In this document: piece after piece, positions 61,548 through 64,000 of the stretch
How positions within the stretch are numbered: the stretch's first letter is position 1
Layout: each line of letters opens with the position of its first letter
From: Hirudinaria manillensis
Lineage: Eukaryota; Annelida; Clitellata; Hirudinida; Hirudinidae
NCBI GenBank assembly: GCA_034509925.1
Contig: CM067537.1
Coordinates: forward strand, 7,087,001-7,151,000
DNA: 64,000 nt
Direction: 5' to 3'
Made by a program: the position numbers and the translations under genes
The notes under the pieces: model-generated
The model's database searches: none
What the model was told of the DNA's origin: nothing
What the model saw: only the letters and a program-made list of their open reading frames with translations

Positions 61548-62813
61548 CGCGTGGAGAATTGGAAAGAAATAAGTGGCACAGAAGTGCCGTACGGGATGTG
61601 AAAATAATCTGCCCTCATGTTTTTTTTTCTATTTGAAGTCGAATTATTGATCTCAACGGTACTTGAAGACTCTTAGCTGCTCTTTGGTTATTTATTATCT
61701 CTGTCGGTGCTGATTACAATCACAATAATCTCTCATAATGAATGTAATGAGGTTTGCATGACTGACGATGATTTAATTACAACAACAATTCCATAATGCA
61801 AAGTCTAAATGGGTTAATGGAATTTGTATTTTCTAGAAATCACTATTATCATTATCATTAATATTGTTATTGTTGTTATTATTAATTTTTAAGGTATTTT
61901 ATCAACGAAAAAGTTAAAAGCGGTAATCAATTTTCATAGGTAAGCCATTCACCACGACAAATTCCAGTTGAAAATCTATGATCGGCACTTTCCTTTTTGG
62001 TCAAAACATGGCGCCAGTGCGTACTTATTGGCTTCAGTAGACTATCGTTCGGTCTATGTATACAAGGAGGTAATGCCTGAAATTTAATGACATAGCTTTC
62101 ACAAGTATCGCCATGAAAAGCCGCTAGTTATTTTGCATCTTCGTTAAGAGATTTGTTTGCTTCTGGTGGTAGAGAATTAGTTAAATTTTGTAAATTATAT
62201 TTTATGAAATTTTATGAATTTTATTATGTCGATTTATACGTTAAATTATGTTTATAGGGGATAATAATAATTATATTGTTGTTTTGAATCTCTGAAAGTG
62301 AGAATTTGTGGGTAAAATTAGCTGTGCTTTTTGTTTTAGAGAAATAGGGACAAATTTTATGATTTGAATGAGTCATAAATACTCTTTTAAATATTTTCTT
62401 TGTGTGTTTTTTAAAATGATATTAAACTTAGAAAGCTTAATTAATGAGACCATCGGTTGTTTTCAGATTCTCGTGGTTGAAATTCAGTGTTTAATTTTAA
62501 ACATTCATTCTTATTGGTCTTAAAAAAATGATTCGTTTTATTTATTTATTTATTTAATTAATTAAAAATAAAATCGAGCCAAATTAAATTGCTCGACTTC
62601 ACTGTCTAGAGGATTGGAATTTAGAAAAAAAGTTTCCATTTATTTTCAGCCATAAGTCATTTGTCAAAGGCATGACGAATGACATTAATAACTGTCACTG
62701 ACTCCTGACATCTGTTAAACCCGGCTCCGCCATTTTTAAGCATTCAAGACGTACTTTTGTTGTGTATCATTGCGTGACGGTGCAACAAGAAAATGCAACA
62801 CTATCATAACCCA

Positions 62814-62883
62814 TCATCATCGTCATCATCGTCGTCGTCATCGTCGTCGTCATCATCACCGTCGTCATAGTCGTCGTCATCGT
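62814..62883. repeat. (ATC/GTC)n microsatellite
   Basis: About 70 bases of mixed ATC and GTC triplets; a related reverse-orientation GAT/GAC tract follows at about 63035-63060. Confidence 0.85.
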
Positions 62884-63570
62884 TTGTACTAATTAGTTGA
62901 ACGGTGTTTATTATTTCTATTTAATTTAATTAAAAAGAAAAGTTGAGATGATTTATGATTCAGTGACGATCATCATTATCATCATCAAAATGATCATCAC
63001 CAGCACCGATAGTTATGATAACGATAATGATTACGATGACGATGATGATGATGATGATTATGATAGTGCATTGCAACTACCTCTTAACTCTACAACTGTA
63101 GAACAACAGTTCTTCACCAAGTGTTGCACTTGAATTCCACCGCTTTTCCACTCGGAGTTGGTTACCATAGAAACGTCAAGTGGTTGTCTAGTTACACAAA
63201 CCACTGTTGAGATGGCATCCCCTCCCAAATCTATCTCTATCTCTATCTCTTCTTTTTCCATTCAGTCACTCTTGACAACAACGACAACGAAGATGACGAC
63301 GATGATGATGATTATCTAATTAGCAAGTCTGATTAATTGTGTTGATTAGATAATTGGTTATTGTTCAAGCAACTCTGTCTCTCTCTCTCTCATTCAAACG
63401 TGTCACTTTCACTTTCTGTTTGTTCAGAATGGAATCTCCATTGGAACCCAAATTAAGGTGAAGCAAAGTGCTTTGTCACTTGCTGGCACTCGCTGGAATT
63501 CCTACATGGATTGATACGCCCGGTTGCATTTGCAATGGTATTGATACCGGTTGCACTTCAGGTAACTGAT

Positions 63571-63608
63571 TGATCAATCAATCAATCAATCAATCGATCA
63601 ATCAATCA
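63571..63608. repeat. (CAAT)n tetranucleotide repeat
   Basis: About nine CAAT units with one CGAT variant. Confidence 0.85.
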
Positions 63609-63919
63609 AAATACAATTAACATGATAAAAATATAACATTATAAATTAATTTGACGACTTAAATTAATTAATTAATTAATTAATTAATAAATAATCAAAA
63701 CTAATTTTATTTTAAATTTGTTTTCAATTTATTTATTTATTTATTTTATTCTTTGCCCGAAAATGAACCAGATAAACAGCCAGGGTTTGCCAGTCAATCG
63801 AGTGTGGTTGAGGTGTCAACTTCTGAGACTGGGTTTGTTTGCCGCTCCCCAACAATAACAACAGTCTGTCGTCTGCATCGAGGGGTTGCCATGACGACAC
63901 GGAAAAGATCCTCGTCATC

Positions 63920-63920
<1 letters not shown>

Positions 63921-64000
<80 letters not shown>
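63921..64000. repeat. (TAA)n microsatellite, runs off the window
   Basis: Eighty bases of uninterrupted TAA repeats reaching the last base. The true length is unknown, and such tracts often end contigs. Confidence 0.95.

Larger units (their letters stand above)
60262..64000. other. No gene recognised; repeat-rich right end
   Basis: 3.7 kb with no supported exon. It holds a short GC-richer patch with a hairpin (61530-61547), (ATC/GTC)n tracts (62814-62883 and 63035-63060), (CAAT)n (63571-63608), (TTAA)n (63663-63688) and a terminal (TAA)n. The frames at 61066-61389, 61397-61618 and 63733-63918 have no features. Confidence 0.4.

Noticed and set aside
61397-61618. Minus-strand frame across the less AT-rich patch
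   Set aside because: Composition alone explains it; no domain or start context. The patch is reported as a region instead.

Overview
This is nuclear DNA of an invertebrate animal. It is AT-rich, its genes are split by short GT-AG introns, it is full of (TAA)n and (ATC/GTC)n microsatellites, and it carries clear orthologues of animal genes (ATP6AP2, SUPT7L, eL13, TXNL4A/DIM1). No single gene fixes the phylum, so I leave it open. There are no bacterial operons, CRISPR arrays, tRNAs or rRNAs. All gene models were built by hand from splice sites, reading phase and protein similarity.

Layout. (1) 0.7-19.2 kb: a tandem plus-strand family of small secreted proteins with an N-terminal PAN/apple-like domain (exon 1) and a C-type lectin domain (exons 2 and 3). 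Six copies are complete, and one copy is a PAN domain alone. Intron phases are always 1-1, exon 2 is always 177 nt, and the galactose-type QPD motif is always kept. A dead Tc1-type transposon sits in an intron of the third copy. (2) 16.1 and 23.0 kb: two intronless copies of the U5 snRNP protein DIM1/TXNL4A, flanking the last lectin gene and a seven-exon trypsin-like protease that has one frame break in a G run. (3) 23.8-26.7 kb: a nine-exon SUPT7L (SAGA/STAGA subunit) gene. (4) 26.7-37.7 kb: a gene-poor, microsatellite-rich stretch holding one small Fos/ATF3-type bZIP gene. (5) 37.7-41.9 kb: a large protein of about 27 ankyrin repeats. (6) 42.3-44.2 kb, minus strand: a secreted ComEC-like metallo-beta-lactamase-fold protein. 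(7) 44.6-48.25 kb: a PP2C-type phosphatase-like gene. (8) 49.0-51.5 kb: ATP6AP2. (9) 52.1-56.9 kb, minus strand: two eL13 genes, one canonical and one strongly diverged, both with 5'-TOP leaders. (10) 58.1-60.3 kb, minus strand: a secreted FG-GAP/VCBS-repeat protein. (11) 60.3-64 kb: no gene recognised; it ends inside a (TAA)n tract.

Most housekeeping genes here are unrelated neighbours. The clearest local biology is the expanding secreted lectin cluster (probably recognition or immune-type, by inference), with signs of sequence exchange between copies, covarying cysteine pairs and decaying members.
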